A stretch of DNA of 64,000 nt from Heterohyrax brucei (Eukaryota; Chordata; Mammalia; Hyracoidea; Procaviidae), in contig CM053143.1 of NCBI GenBank assembly GCA_028571685.1, forward strand, positions 56,289,208 to 56,353,207, read 5' to 3'. The position numbers and the translations under genes were made by a program. Below, one piece after another: positions 33,890-46,739 of the stretch. The notes below the pieces were generated by a model. That model saw nothing but the letters and a program-made list of their open reading frames with translations. It searched no databases and was not told the DNA's origin. The first letter of the stretch is position 1; every line of letters starts with the position of its first letter.

Positions 33890-34065
33890 CTCATCAAACC
33901 TTTCACGGCCTGTGTGCCACAGTGTTTTCAACGGCCACAAACTTTTCAGAAGTAGATCATGAGGTCTTTCTCCTGAGGAGCCCAGGGATGGACGAATAGC
34001 CAAATTCTTGGTTAATAACAGAGTACTTCACAGTTTGTGCTGCCCTGGGTTTGATGAAACCTTTG
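33890..34065 (-). mobile_element. AfroSINE-like, long variant
   Basis: Antisense copy with the extra body block TTTTCAGAAGTAGATCATGA and TCTTTCTCCTGAGGAGCCC, absent from the common AfroSINE type. Related copies: 36775, 49422, 51116 and 55270. Confidence 0.75.
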
Positions 34066-34099
34066 TGGAAGACTGAATCTCAGTGCAAGCCTTTGCAAA

Positions 34100-34275
34100 T
34101 TTTACTGTATCTCAGAACCACCTGAGGAACGTCGTAAAACACAGATCACTGGGCCTCACTCCCAGCATTTCTAATTAATAAGTCTGAGGTGGAGTCCCAG
34201 GATTTCCGTGTCTCACAAGTTGCCAGGTGATGTTGATGGCGCTGTTCCAGGGGCCACATTTCAGAACACCTGTCC
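34100..34275. mobile_element. MER5-like hAT (Charlie) MITE
   Basis: CTCAGAACCACCTGAGG, ACTGGGCCTCACTCCCAG, AAGTCTGAGGTGGAGTCCCA and GGGGCCACATTTCAGAACA follow the MER5A consensus order. Non-coding DNA transposon remnant, ancient. Confidence 0.85.
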
Positions 34276-34561
34276 CAATCAAAACAGTGATTAACTCCTG
34301 CTCAAGAAATAATTTAGACTGCTTCGCTGTGCAAATGATGGGAGAGCAGCAGTTTCCTCAGAGAGGGCAGGAGGTACGACTGGTACTCTGATTATGACAT
34401 CAAGTAAGTTAATTAAAGCTGATTAAAAAATTAAAAACTAGGCAAAGCAGGCATTTTCTTCAAGCCAGAAATCCACTGAGAGCTGCCCTCAGTCAGAATC
34501 ATGATTTTCAAATAGTTCATTCCCTGGTCTCTGCACAACACTTAGTTAATCTACAATTTTC

Positions 34562-36430
34562 TTTTTCTTAATGTTTTATTGTTTTAAGTGAAAATTTATA
34601 ATCCAGATCAATTTGTCATATAAAACCCTGCACACACTGCTCACAATTCTAACTGCTTTCTACCTTCCCCCATTACAGCACACCCTTCCTTTTCACCCTG
34701 TATTTCCCATATCATTTCAACCAACTCCTGTTCCCCTCCACCCTCTCATCTCACCTGTGAACAAGAGCTGCTCAGACAACCTCACATATATTTAAGACAA
34801 GAAGCACATTGTTCACCAGTATCACTCTGTGTCTTCTGGTCCAGTCCAATCTTTGTCTGAAGAGTTGGTTTCAGTACCGGTTTCAGCTCTGAGCTAACAG
34901 AGTCTGGGAGACACATCCTCAGCGGACCCTCTAGTTTGATGGACTATCAAGTCTGGCCTTTTAGCAGAGTTCTAGTTCTGCACACCCATTTTTCTTCCTG
35001 CTACATCAGGGGCTTTGTTTTTAATTCCCTGTCAGGGCAGTCACTGGTGGTGGCCAGGCACCATCTGATTCTTGTGGTTTCATGCTGGTGTAGTCTTTGG
35101 TTCACATGGTACCTTCTTATTCCTGGGCTAATATTTCCCTCCTGTCTTTAACATACTTCATTCTCCACTGCTACAGGTGGATTGGGACCACTTGATGATA
35201 CTTAGATGGCCGCTTGTTAGTTTTAAGACCCCTGATGGCACTCACAAAAGTGGCACAGAGAACACTATTTTTAAAAAGTGTTATGACAATTAGCCTAGAT
35301 GTCCTCTGAAACCATGGTCACCAGACCCCTGTCCCTGCTACTCTGTCCTTCAAAATGTTGAGTTGTGTTTAGAAAACCTTGTAGTTTGGGGTGCAGTCCA
35401 GTTGTACTGATCTCTCTTCTACTGTGTGCTGTCATTCCCTTCACCTGACCCAATTCATATCTACTATCTAATGTATGAGTATCCCTCACCATCCCTTGTA
35501 ACCATTAAAGACTGTTTTCTTCTGTTCTTAAACTTTTTCTTAAATCCTTATAATAGTGGTCTCAGACAATATTTGTCCTTAGGAACTGACTAATTTCACT
35601 CTGCACGATGTCTTCCAAGTGACTCCATGTTATGTTTTCTAAGATTGTCACTGTTCTTTGTCATTACATAGTGTTCCATTATGTGAATACACCATTCATC
35701 TGCTGATGGGCTTCTAGGTTGAGTGCACTTTTTGCTGTTGTGGACAGTGCTATAATAAACATTGTTATGTGCGTATCTGCTCATGTGACAGTCCTTATCT
35801 ACCTAGTATGTATTCCAAGAAATAAAATTGCTGAATTATATAGTATTTCTATTTCTAGCTTTTAAGAAAGTGCCAAATTGATTTCCAAAGTGGTTGTGGC
35901 ATTTTACCTTCCCACTAGCAACATAGAAGAGTTCCAGTCTCTCTACAACCCTTCCAACATTTATTATTTTGTGATTTTTTTTTGGATTAAGGCCAGCTTT
36001 GTTGGGGTGAAATGGTATTTCTTCATAATTTTCATTTGTATTGCTCTAATAGCTAATGATTATTAACATTTCCTCATGTATCTATTAGTATCCCGGATGT
36101 CTTCTTTGGTGAATTGCCTGTCCATATACTTCGTCCATTGTTTAATTGGGTTATTTGTCTTTCTCTTATTTAGGTTTTGCATTGCCTTGTAGAACATGGA
36201 GACTAGCTGCTGATCCAATTCTTTGTAGCCAAAAATTATTTCCCCAGTCTGTAGATAGTGTTTTTGCTCTTTTGGTGAAGTCTTTGGATGAGCACCAAAA
36301 TTTTCTGATCTCATTTCCAGAAAAGAGTTCTATTTTGTCTCTACTTCATATTAGTCCTGATTATATTTCTCTCAAGCCATGTCTAGAAAACCCTCCTTTT
36401 ATATTCCAGAATCTTGTCTATTTATTTTAA
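34562..36430 (-). mobile_element. Old L1 (copy D), antisense, 3' half
   Basis: The 3' end lies at 34562 (TTTTCTTAATG...). The antisense 3' UTR includes GGTGGCCAGGCACCATCTG, as in the 3' UTR of copies A and B. ORF2 C-terminal blocks follow: TGTTGTGGACAGTGCTAT (35740-35757), GGTGAAATGGTATTTC, and the frame at 36063-36314 with NNPIKQWTKYMDRQFTKED. Heavily mutated, no complete domain, 5'-truncated near 36430. Confidence 0.9.
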
Positions 36431-36774
36431 AACATACCTAGAAAGCAACTCTTTAATAATCACTTGCCGTAAATACTGAAGAAAAGGATAACATTTTAAA
36501 TGTAAATGATGATACCAAGTTTACTACATTCAGAATTAATGTTGTTTTCATCTTACAACTCTAGCTTCATTATGCATTTGTTTTATCACAGTGAATTTTA
36601 TAATGCAAATGCTTACAAATACATTGGCAGTGGTGGGAGTCATTTTTCAAATTAATAACTTTACAGGAACTCAAGAATTGTTCTACTTCAAAAGAATGCT
36701 GAGAGCCAAAATCTGGTCAAGTAGTCTTCCTTTCCCACACTACCCCCAATGAGGTAGCTCCTAAGTCCTTAAAA
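36431..36774. other. Unclassified spacer
   Basis: AT-rich; no gene or recognised repeat. Confidence 0.4.
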
Positions 36775-36990
36775 AATACTTACTACTGTTGAGTTGATTC
36801 CGGCTTATGGCCACCACGTATGTTTCACGGTAGAACTGCACTCCATAGGGTTTTCAATGGCTGTGACTTTTCAGAAGTAGATCACCAGGACTTTCTTCCT
36901 GGGTTCCTCTGGATGGATGCAAATCACCAACACCTTGGTTAGTAGTGGAGAATTTACTCACTGCCTCCACCCTAGGTGCCATGAAACCTA
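36775..36990 (-). mobile_element. AfroSINE-like, long variant
   Basis: CTACTGTTGAGTTGATTCCG tail, GGGTTTTCAATGGCTGTGAC, TTTTCAGAAGTAGATCACCA and CTTGGTTAGTAGTGGAG head region. Confidence 0.85.
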
Positions 36991-37009
36991 ACTTGAAACC
37001 TCTGGTATA

Positions 37010-37160
37010 GCACAAAGAACATGAAGTGTTGAGGAAAATAAATCTTTGTTTGCCCTGTGCCACTTAGCAGTATAACTTTAGACAAATATGCCTTCTGAGA
37101 CTCAATTTCCCTATCTAAAAATGAGGTTAGAAACCTCTTGCTCGAATGTACCATTATAAT
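37010..37160 (+). mobile_element. MIR SINE
   Basis: TGTGCCACTTAGCAGTATAA, CTTTAGACAAATATGCC, GAGACTCAATTTCCCTATCT and AAAAATGAGG follow the MIR core. Confidence 0.8.
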
Positions 37161-37199
37161 AAGCTGAAGTATATTAAAAAAGAAAAAGAAAAGAAAAGA

Positions 37200-37362
37200 A
37201 AAGAACCTTGCCATTGAATGGATTCTGACTCTAGCACCTTAACCATACAGGATTGAGAAGCACTGCCCCATAGTTTCCAAGGAGTGTCTGGTGGATTCAA
37301 ACTGCAGCCTTTCAGCTCAGCAGCCATAGCTCATAGTCACTATGTCACCAAGGTTTCCCAAG
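37200..37362 (-). mobile_element. AfroSINE
   Basis: CCTTGCCATTGAATGGATTC tail to CACCAAGGTTTCC head; an A/G-rich AAAAG repeat (37177-37204) sits at the tail side. Confidence 0.88.
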
Positions 37363-38139
37363 CATACAAAAGTCCTTGTAAACAATTTTCCCTAAATATC
37401 AGTGTCTCCTTTTCCTTATTCCCTTTCTGAGTTTGAATTTGAAAGATTATAACACATAGCAGTCAAAATTCATACTTCATTTTTCACATGTAGACAAAGT
37501 CCAAGGTAAAAACAATGTAAACATAACACCTGGAGCTAGAATTCTCAGATTAAGTTTTGACTGCAGAGGACATTTTTATCTCTAAAGTATGAACTATGTT
37601 GAAACAAAATTTCTTCCTTTTTTCCCTGTAACATAAAAGCACATGTTTTCTAGGTCATTTACACTGCTAGTTTAGTAATATAGTTTAAGGTTCATAGAGA
37701 TCCATGATAGACTTAATGCAATTTAATGTTTCTAAGTTTCAATTAAAAACTCAGAAAAAAAATCACTAGAAATTGAACAATCATTCTTGTTCAGGTTGAT
37801 TAGACACAGTTTTTAAGAATATCTTTTTTTTTCTGAGTTAGACCTCACATTTTCCCAGCATAAGAAATACATTGATTTATTTAAGAAGTAGGTAAACCAA
37901 GTGTCAACAGAGGTCATGAGACAGTCTGATTGAAGATACAGGAAGACTGTGGTCAATGGACAAATATTCTGATAAATTTAAAAATACATCACTTTTATAT
38001 TGGCAACACTTTGTAGTTATTTGCACAGCTAAATGACTATATTGAAATGCATATTCTAGATAAAAATTATGTTGTCTTATATGAGCATAGCCACCTAATA
38101 CGCTTGTAAAGAGGCATTTATCATACCCCTATGTTAAGA
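37363..38139. other. Unclassified, AT-rich
   Basis: Nearly 800 bases with no supported gene, no clear repeat. Confidence 0.45.
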
Positions 38140-39838
38140 AAAAGAAAACTGTACTTGGTAGTTCTCAAGTTCAAAAAAACTGAAGAAAACAATTCAAGTA
38201 TTGAGTTGACATGTTGAAAGATTCCAGGGGCAACATACTGAATGACTCAAGAAGCATTAGAACATGATGGAAGCAATACAAGTATCATCGTACCAAAAGA
38301 CATTTGTTGATGTCCAGCAATTTCAGGAAGTAGCGTATGATCAAGACCTGATGGTACTGCAGGAAGAAGTTCAAGCTGAATAAACAGCAAAAATAAGATT
38401 CAAGAATTAATGCAATATCAGTTGAGAGGTATCAACAAATACATGCAGCATTGAAAGCACACACTTGTCTCTCTAAGAAATTTGGAAGATAGCTACCTGA
38501 GCAAATGACTGGAAGAGATCTGTACGATGGCCATTCCAAAGAAAGCTGATCCAAGAGAACATAGAAATTGTTGAACAGTATCATTAATACTACACACAAT
38601 CAAAATTTTGCTGAAAATCATTCAAATGTGGTTGTAGCAGTATATCAATATGGAACTACAAGAACTTGAAGCCAGATTCAGAAGAGGGTGTAGAAAACGG
38701 GATATCATTGCTGATGTTAGTTGAATATTAGTTGAAAGCAGAGAACACCAGAAAGATGTTTCTTTGTATGTTATTGATTATTCAAAGGCATTTGATTGTG
38801 TGGATCATAAAAAACTATAGATAACATTTTGAAGAACGTGAATTCTAGAACACCTAATTGTGCTGAAGAGAAGATACTGTATGGCTTAAAATTAGGAAAG
38901 TTGTGTGTCAAGGTTGTATCCTTTTACTATACTTATTCAATCTGTATACTGAGCAAATAATTCAAGAAGCTGGATTATTTAAAGAAAAGAGCATCAGGGT
39001 TGCAGGAAGACTCACGGACAGTCTGTGATATGCAGATGATACAGCCCTGCTTAATGAAAGGGAAGACAAGATACTTTCTGATGAAGATGAAAGACCACAG
39101 CCTTCAATATGGATTACATCTCAATACAAAGAAAACAAAAATGCCCACAACTGGACCAATAAGCAACATAATGATAAAAGGAAAAACAATTGTAGTTTTT
39201 CAAACATTTCACATTACTTGGATTCACAGCCAATGCACATAGAACTAGCAGTCGAGAAATTACATGACATATTTCATTGGGAAATCTGCTGCAAAAGATC
39301 TCTTTAAAGAGTTAAAAAGCAAAGGTATCGCTTTGAGGACTATGATGCACCTGACCCAATGCATGATATTTATGCTACATTCAATTACATCGCATACATG
39401 TGAAAGTTGAATGTGAATAAGAAAGACTAAGGAAAAGCTGATGCCACTGAATTATGATATTGGCAAAGAATACTGACTATACATACCATGGATGGTTAGA
39501 ATGAAAAACAAACAAACAAACAAAAAGAACACCTGTTTTGGAAGAAGTACATCAGGAAAACTTCTTGGAAACATGGCAAGACTTTATCCTATCTATTTTG
39601 GACATATTGCCAGGAAGAAGGTGGCTCTGGAGAAGGACATTAGGCTTGGTGAAGTCGATGGTCAGGGAAAAAGGGCAAGATCCCTAACGAGGTGGACCGA
39701 CACGGCGGCTGTGGCGGTGGACTCAAGCCTGGCGACAGCTGCCAGAACGGCGCAGGATCAGGCAGTGTTCTGTTCGCTTAAATGTAAGGTGACTACAAGC
39801 TGGAATGAAATCAATGGTACCTAACAACAACACGTTAA
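38140..39838 (+). mobile_element. RTE-clade LINE, 5'-truncated
   Basis: Covers the linker (CATCGTACCAAAAGACATTT near 38287), RT and the 3' end. RT pieces: FRRGCRKRDIIADVS (about 38680-38725), DYSKAFDCVDHKKL (about 38775-38816), YADDTALL (39029-39052). The 3' part is GC-rich (39690-39770), encoding the Arg/Trp-rich C-terminus, and closes with ATCAATGGTACCTAACAACA. Numerous stops. The 5' half (5' UTR and APE) is missing. Confidence 0.92.
38640..39830 (+). pseudogene. RTE ORF remnant: reverse transcriptase and C-terminus
   Basis: Encoded the polymerase that copies RTE RNA at nicked DNA. Motif A (DYSKAFDC) and the catalytic YADD at 39029-39040 are intact. The frame breaks between them and again before the 110-residue C-terminal frame 39492-39824. 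The latter reads GKLLGNMARLYPIYFGHIAR then a basic Trp-containing tail. Matches the copy at 46380-46680 in position and order. Not functional. Confidence 0.88.
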
Positions 39839-40389
39839 GAAAATTAATATGCAAACTCCAAAGGCAGATTTCCATGGCTTATAAAAGGTTATCTGTCCTG
39901 TCAGTGGAAGAGAAACACTCTTAAAACTCTTGCTTAGAGGTTTTCTTCTCATTACGACCTGAGGTTTTTAAATTCTATTTTGTGGCATTGCCTGAACAGA
40001 GTTAAAATATAAACAACCTTCTCTTTAGTATGTATCAGCTACTTCCGACTATTTACGTTTCCCATCGTTTTTGGAAGTCCTTTTTTAAACATAGAAACTG
40101 TGTGTCTTGGTTCAGTGTTCAGTTTTTTGGTGAGACACGAAGCTACACAGCACTGCTTGTGTTTTTACGGAACAAGACAGCTAAGAACTTCATGATGGAA
40201 GCTTCAGCCTTGTGTCTCGAACTTACTGCTATCCATTTCCTCCTCGGAAGTCCTTTAGGCAGCTCACACGTCACCTGTGCCCCTTGGTATAGTCCCAATA
40301 CTCGCGCCCATAGCCACACCCAGCCCTGACCTGTGTACTCACTCTCCTGTGTTCCCTCTCCCGGAAAATGGTACTGCTGTGCTCCGAGC
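39839..40389. other. Unclassified, two adjacent open frames, no gene supported
   Basis: Frames 40030-40329 and 40333-40668 (99 and 111 residues) are contiguous and Cys/Ser/His-rich, but they have no domain, and the second runs into what looks like an old repeat. I treat them as chance. Confidence 0.4.
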
Positions 40390-40640
40390 AGCTCAGCTCA
40401 GGTGTTATTCCTGACACTTCCTTCTTCCCCACGCTCTCATCAAATCTGCTGCATCTCCATCTTCTATATTTATCTCATAAGATTCAATCCTCTTCTATTC
40501 GTCTCTGGCACCACGATTAACTTCATAATCGGCCTCCTGCATCGGGTGAGAAACCAGAGCAACCATTTAAAAGGAAAGTTGCTCAACAGACTCCAGTGCT
40601 GTCCTGTTGTCTGGACAATGAAATCTAATTTCTTTAGATG
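40390..40640. repeat. Probable old mammalian repeat
   Basis: TCATCAAATCTGCTGCATCT, GATTAACTTCATAATCGGC, AACCAGAGCAACCATTTAAA and GACTCCAGTGCTGTCC keep the order of a widespread eutherian repeat I cannot name. Confidence 0.4.
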
Positions 40641-40854
40641 CTGCTTTTTCTGTTTTTGTCCCTGTTAATATGGAATTCCTCCTTCACGTCTTTCTCTTCT
40701 TTCTGGGCTTCTGAACTGACTAGGTCCTTTACATAATCTATATCAATTAACCTGGCTAGTCCCATGCAAGTTTCAAATTTCAGTAATCCATCATTCCCCA
40801 GGGGTGCCTGATCCAACTGCCTCCATTTGACTAACACTGCCACCTCAACTACCA

Positions 40855-40900
<46 letters not shown>
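40855..40900. repeat. (AC)n microsatellite
   Basis: About 46 bases of uninterrupted AC, then AAAAGGGGGG. Confidence 0.97.
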
Positions 40901-40906
<6 letters not shown>

Positions 40907-41392
40907 GGGGCCTTCTAGTTATACAACTTCACATGAGCCAGCAATTTCTCTTCTTCTTATAAGTATATTCTTAGAAATAGATGTGTTTTAGGTATTTATA
41001 AGTCCATAGCACACTCCTGAATCAATATTTGTTTTAAAGTTTGTGAGGTCCACGCTATTCCCTAGTCCAATCTCACATACAATCACTTTCCTGTATTTTT
41101 ACCACTTCTCATATTTTTAAATCTTTCCTTCACTTCTTTTCACTAGCACTTTATGTACTTGTATTGCATTTGTGATACAGAGTTGTGAGGATTTAAAACG
41201 TTTGCAAATCTCAAATCTACAGAGAATCCAGACAAATATACCATGCACAGCTAGCTCTATATCAAACAATACAGTGATTGGCCGTGAATGCAGATGCCTA
41301 TTGGATGGCTGTAGAATTGATGATGCTTGGATTAGTTTGCATCTATTAAGGTGAAATTGCAAACAGATACCCTTCTGCAGCGAAATTTAGCT

Positions 41393-41510
41393 TGTGGCTG
41401 ACTGTGAATTCCCGAAGGTCAGGAACTATTCTTATTTTATCTACCAGTGCAATTCTGATCGACAGGATATTGTGGGCAACTGTGGAATAAATGAATGAAA
41501 TATTAATATC
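41393..41510 (+). mobile_element. L2 3' end fragment
   Basis: CTGTGAATTCCCGAAGGTCA, GGAACTATTCTTATTTTATC and closing AATAAATGAATGA resemble the mammalian LINE-2 3' end. Ancient. Confidence 0.65.
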
Positions 41511-43494
41511 TTAAGGAAAATTAAATCAAAGCTGGTACAAATCCCAGAAATGTACAGTTAGGAGACTGAAATGTAGAAATCAGTAACTTTGGCCAAAATT
41601 CTGTCATTACTTGGTGGTAGATAGGGCCATAAACTGAGTGTCGTAATTCATTCTCCAGTGCTTTTATTTGCCCCCTTAACACTGCATGCTCTGCTTTTGT
41701 TTCAGGTTTTAAAGAGAGGTAAGAGGTATTTCTAATTCCAGACTAATTGTAAAGAATAAATACTCCACTACTCCACTCTTGCACATCTAACCCTGCCACC
41801 AATTTTCTAGCAATCTAGAATCTAGTTGTTTACATGGCTTGTGTTCTCTGGCTATACTGACAGAATTCAAGGTTTCTCCCACTGTTTGGGAGTCTCCAGA
41901 CAAATATATTGGATTTAGGACAAAATTCATAGGCCCATGTGAGAGATGATGATTTTTTTCATGAAGTATAAGAATAATAGATAGAGAAATTACTCATGAA
42001 AAATCACTGCTCAAGAAGATTCTTCATTAGGTACAGGTTTTACCGCATTGAACTTAGGATCAGTACTATTTATTTTTTAAATTGACAAATATACTATGTC
42101 TATGTAATTTCCTTTATCTGACAATACAACATAAATATAGTCATGCTGTTATTTTTCACATTCTTAGCTCTTTGGAAGTTGGTTATATGGTAAACATATA
42201 GCTTCTTTTTTATTCCAAAATTTCCCAATTCTATGTATTTAATGTGGGTTGCACTCTTATTCTTATCAATGTACGAGCCATTATGTGATCTGCGAACACT
42301 GGCTTCAAACAACTACCTCAGCGGTGGCTCCCACACTTCATGATGGATGCCCACAAATGTCAGCGATAATTCATTTTCTGGCCACATATAGTTTATTTTC
42401 TAAATTTTATAATGTAACTGTAGAATAATACATCTTTCAACCATGTCTTCTTTTCAGCTCTTTGGGTTATATTCACAACAGTCTCAGAATGTGGTCTCTT
42501 TCAATGTTGAATGCACTTTGCTTTCCACATGCTGCCTTCAACTAGGAGATTAGACAGATAGGGCAAGAAGAGAAGTCCCATTTGCAGAAGGAATTCTGGT
42601 ACCTCACCTGGCATAATGGAAGACTGACCTGGCAGAGCCTGATATTTCTACCTCTGCTGGAGGTCAGAAGGGTCTGGTGACATTGTGATGCAATAGTGTC
42701 ACTGGTTTTTGAGGGAAATATGCACAACAGCCTCCCAAGGACTCCTACACACATCACCTCAATTCAGCAGAGTGGGGGTGGGAGTGGAAGAGTAGGGTCA
42801 AAGGGGGAGGTGAGTGCTTTGGGTGCCAGCAGAGGGGTCCCACAAAGTAAAATGTACCTGCTACCAATCCTGTACCCTTGAGTGCTACAAACCAGAAGCA
42901 CTGCTGTGGTCAGATCATGGACAGGTGAGAGCTGACACAAGGACCCACACATGGAGCTCAAATATAAGGGTTATCAGTGGGCTAAGGGTATTTCAGAGAT
43001 GTAGGCTCATCTTGTGTCTACTGTAAGCGAGAGTCACCTGGAACAAGCATATCAGCATCAAGCTCAAACAATCTGTGAAAGAACTATCACACTGGTCAAT
43101 GAAAGTCATATGTTTGCTAGAGATAGGGGCCTAGCTATGGGCAATTATAGGAACCCATAAGAACTGGAAATCCTCTATGAATTTAATCGTTGGGGTGACA
43201 GAGGGTCACAGAGCCTCTCAAAGTAGAGAAATGGACCAGAACCAGGACTCCTCTCCTTAAATACTCAAAAGATTCCTACTGGTCCAAAGCACTGAAGGAG
43301 GACTTGGAAAATATTTAAAGAAGCTCTAAAAAGAGTGGAGCCTTGTGGTGAGGCCCCAGTTAAGGACCTTGCTTCATAAAGTATTGATGGAAGCCTAGTC
43401 TTTCAAATTTGCTTCTTCTGGCTCAAAAGGCTAATGTGGGGCAGAATGGGACCAGATTTCCTTATGAATTAAGAATCTGTGTAAGTAATATACA
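41511..43494. other. Unclassified, longest repeat-poor stretch
   Basis: About 2 kb in which I recognise no transposon and no gene. 42540-43050 is somewhat G-rich with overlapping short frames on both strands and no domains. Confidence 0.5.
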
Positions 43495-46400
43495 CTCTCT
43501 TGTTGTTTTATTGTTAGGTGCCACTTTAAGGCTCTCAGGACTCTGTTAGTTTATTGTACTGTGGGGGCTTGTGTGGCACTGTGACACTAGAAGCTATGCA
43601 AGTGGTACTCAGATACCAGCAGAGTCACCCATAGTAGACAGATTTCAGCTGAGCTTCAAAACTAAGATGAATTAGGAAGAAGGACCTGGCAGTCTACTTC
43701 CAAAAAGAATTAGCCAGGGACAACCTTATGAATAGCAGTGGAACACTGTCTGATATGGTGCTGTGAGATGAACCGCCTATGTTGGAAGGCTCTCAGAAGA
43801 GGACTGGGGAAGAGATGCCTCCTCAAAATAGTCAGCCTTAATGATGTGGATGGAGTTAACCTTCTGGGACCTTCATTTTCTGTGTGACATGACGCAAAAT
43901 GAGAAGAAACAGATGCAAACACCCTTTAACAACTGAGATGTGGAATGTAGGAAGCATGACTCTAGGAAAATTGGAAATCATCAAAAATGAAATGGAAGAA
44001 TAAACATAGAAATCCTAGGCATTAGTGAGCTGAAATGGAGTGGTACTGGCCATTTGAACGGGACAATCATACAGTCTACTATGCCAGGAATGACAGCTTG
44101 AAGAGGAACTGTGTTGCATTTATCATCAGAAATGATATTTCTAAATCTGTTCTGAAGTACAGTGCTGATACACCTACAAGGAAGTCCAGTTACTACAACT
44201 ATTGTTCAAATTTACACACCAACTGATAAGGCCAAAGATAAACAAAATGAAGATTTTTACCAGCTTTTACAGTCCAAAATTCATCAAACATTCAGTTGAG
44301 ATATGTTAATAATTACTGGTGATAGGAGTGCAAAAGTTGGAAACAAAGAAGAAGGATCAATACTTGGAAAATATGGTCTTGGTGATAGAAATGATGCTGG
44401 AGATCACATGATAGAACTTTGCAAGACCAATGGCCTCTTCATTGCAAACACATTTTTTCACCAATATAAACAGTGATCGCACCAGAAAGAATATACATGA
44501 ATCACATTGACTATACCTGTGGAAAAGTTCAATATCATCAATCAGAAGAAGACCAGGTGCAGCTGTGGCACAGATCATCAACTGCTTGCATGTAAGGTCA
44601 AACTGAAAGCAAAGAAAATTAGAAAAGGCTCACAAAAGCCAAGGTACAACTCTGAGTATTTTCCATCTGAATTTAGAAACCATCTCAAAAATAGATTTGA
44701 CACATTGAGCACTAATGACCGAAGACCTGATGAGTTGTGGAATGACATCAAACACATCATATATGAAGAACAGAAGAGGTCATTAAAAAGGCAGGAAAGA
44801 AAGCAGAAACCAAATTGAATGTCAGAAGAGACTCTGAAACTAGCTGTTGCACATTGAGAAGTTAAAGCCAAAGGAGGAAGTGATGAAATACCAAAAAAAA
44901 AAAAAAAAAAAAGAAAACCAAACAAAAGATTTCAAAAGGTGGCTAGAAAAGACAACGTATTATAATGACATGTGCAAAGAATTAGAGACAGAAACCCAAA
45001 AGGGAAGAACAGGTTCTGCAGTTCTCAAGGTGAAAAACTGGAACAAAAATTCCAGCCTTCAGTTCCAATAGTGAAGAATTCTAAGGAGAAAACATTCAGC
45101 TACACAGGAGGCATTAAACGAAGATGAAAGGAGTACACAGAGTCATTGTACCAAAAGAATTGGTTGATGTTCAACCATTTTGAGAGGTAGCATATGAATA
45201 GGAACTTACGGTATCGAAGGAAGGAGTTAAAACTGTCTTAAAGACATTGGCAAAAAACAAGTCTCCAGCAATTGATGGCATGTCAACTGAGAAGTTTCAC
45301 CAAATAGATGCCCCACTAGAAGTGCTCAACCATTTATGTCAACAAATTTGGAAGACAGCTACCTGGCCAGCCAACTGGAAGAGGCCCATATTTATGCCTA
45401 TTCCCAAGAAAGGTGGTCCAACTGATTGCAGAAATTATGCAATGGTATCATTAATATTGTACACAAATAAAATTTTGCTAAAGCATTCAAAGTGGCTTCA
45501 GCAGTGTATTAACAGGGAATTGCGAGAAATTCAAGCTAGATTCAGAAGAGGATGTGCAATCAGGGATATCATTGTTGGTGTCAGATGGATCTTGGCTGAA
45601 AGCAGAGAATACCACAAAGATGTTTACGTGTTTTTATTGACTATGCAAATACATTAGACTGTGTGTATTATACCAAATTGTGGGTAGCTGCAGAGAGTGG
45701 AGATTTCTGAACACCTAATTGTGCTCATGAGGAATCTGTACATGGATCAAGAGGAAGTCATTTGAATAGATTAAGGGGACACTGCACAGTTTAAAGTTAG
45801 GAAATGTGTGCCTTAAGTTTGTATCCATTCATTATAACTATTCAATCTGTATGCCAAACAAATAATCCAAGGAGTTGTACTGTATGAAGCAGAATATGGT
45901 ATCAAAATTGGAGGAAGATTTTTTAACAGCCTGTGTTATGCAGATGACCTAGCATTGCTTGATGAAAGTGAACAGGACTTGAAACACAGGCAAAGATCAA
46001 AGACCACAGGCTTCAGTAAGAATTACATCTCAGCATTGAGAAGACAAAAATCCTCAAAACTGGACCAGGAAGGAACATCATGATAAATGAAGAAAAAATT
46101 GTGATTGTCAAGGACTTTGTTTTACTAGGATCCATAATCAACAACCCTGGAAGCAGCAGTCAAGACATCAAAAGATACATTGCATGGGGCAAATATGTTC
46201 CAAAAGACCTCTTTAGAGTGTGGAAAAGTAAAGATGTCACCTTGAAGACTAAGGTGTGCCTGACCCAAGCCATGCTATTTTCAATCACATCATATGCATG
46301 GGAAAGCTGGAAAATAAACAAGGAAGACAGAAGAACTGATGCCTTTGAGTTGTGATGCCTTCAAATTAGAGAAGAAAGTTGAATATACCACAGACTGCCA

Positions 46401-46692
46401 AACGAAGGAACAGATTTATCTTGGAGGAAGTATAGCCAGAGTGCTCCTTAGAAGCAAGGATGGTGAGACTGCATCCTATATACTGTGGACATGTTGTCAG
46501 GAGGGATCAGTCTCTGCAGAAGGACATCAGCCTTGGCAGAGGAGAAAGTCAGTGAAAAAGAGGCTGCTACAGTGGGGTCAAAGATCACAACGATTGTGGG
46601 CAAGATGCCGTACTGGGCCACGTTGTCATTCTGTTGTACATAGGGTTGCTGTGAGTCAAAGCAGACTTGATGACCCCTAACAGTAAAAACGA
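43495..46692 (+). mobile_element. RTE-clade LINE, near full length (~3.2 kb)
   Basis: The most complete RTE here: 5' UTR (43495-43930), APE endonuclease (43940-44600), linker (44600-45200), RT (45200-46000), C-terminal domain (46080-46680) and 3' end TGAGTCAAAGCAGACTTGAT. It opens TTGTTGTTTTATTGTTAGGT. The 5' UTR serves as reference for the pieces at 17030, 33505, 46740 and 54800. Many frame breaks; an A run at 44894-44912 lies inside the linker. Confidence 0.94.
43938..46680 (+). pseudogene. RTE ORF remnant: APE endonuclease, RT, C-terminus
   Basis: A single protein in RTE elements: APE nicks DNA, RT primes from the nick. APE pieces: ELKWSGTGHLNGTI (about 44029-44070), VGNKEEGSILGKYGLGDRND (about 44335-44393), GTDHQLLACKVKLKAKK (about 44567-44617), the last holding the Asp-His active-site pair. 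RT: NKSPAIDGMSTEKFHQ (45256-45303), PIPKKGGPTDCRNYA (about 45397-45441), FRRGCAIRDI, YADDLALL (45937-45960). C-terminus: frame 46339-46680. Stops or shifts near 44100, 44225, 44480, 44820, 45655 and 46070 make it non-functional. Confidence 0.92.
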
Positions 46693-46739
46693 ACTACTTC
46701 AAGGAAGCAGCTTTTTCTCAGGTGCCTTTTAAGTGCTTT

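Noticed and set aside
40030..40668. Two abutting plus-strand frames of 99 and 111 residues
   Set aside because: Composition is Ser/Pro/Cys-rich without domains, and the second overlaps sequence that looks like an old repeat.
42696..43026. Overlapping short frames in a G-rich segment
   Set aside because: Frames of 61-70 residues on both strands with no motif or similarity I can recognise; fits chance.
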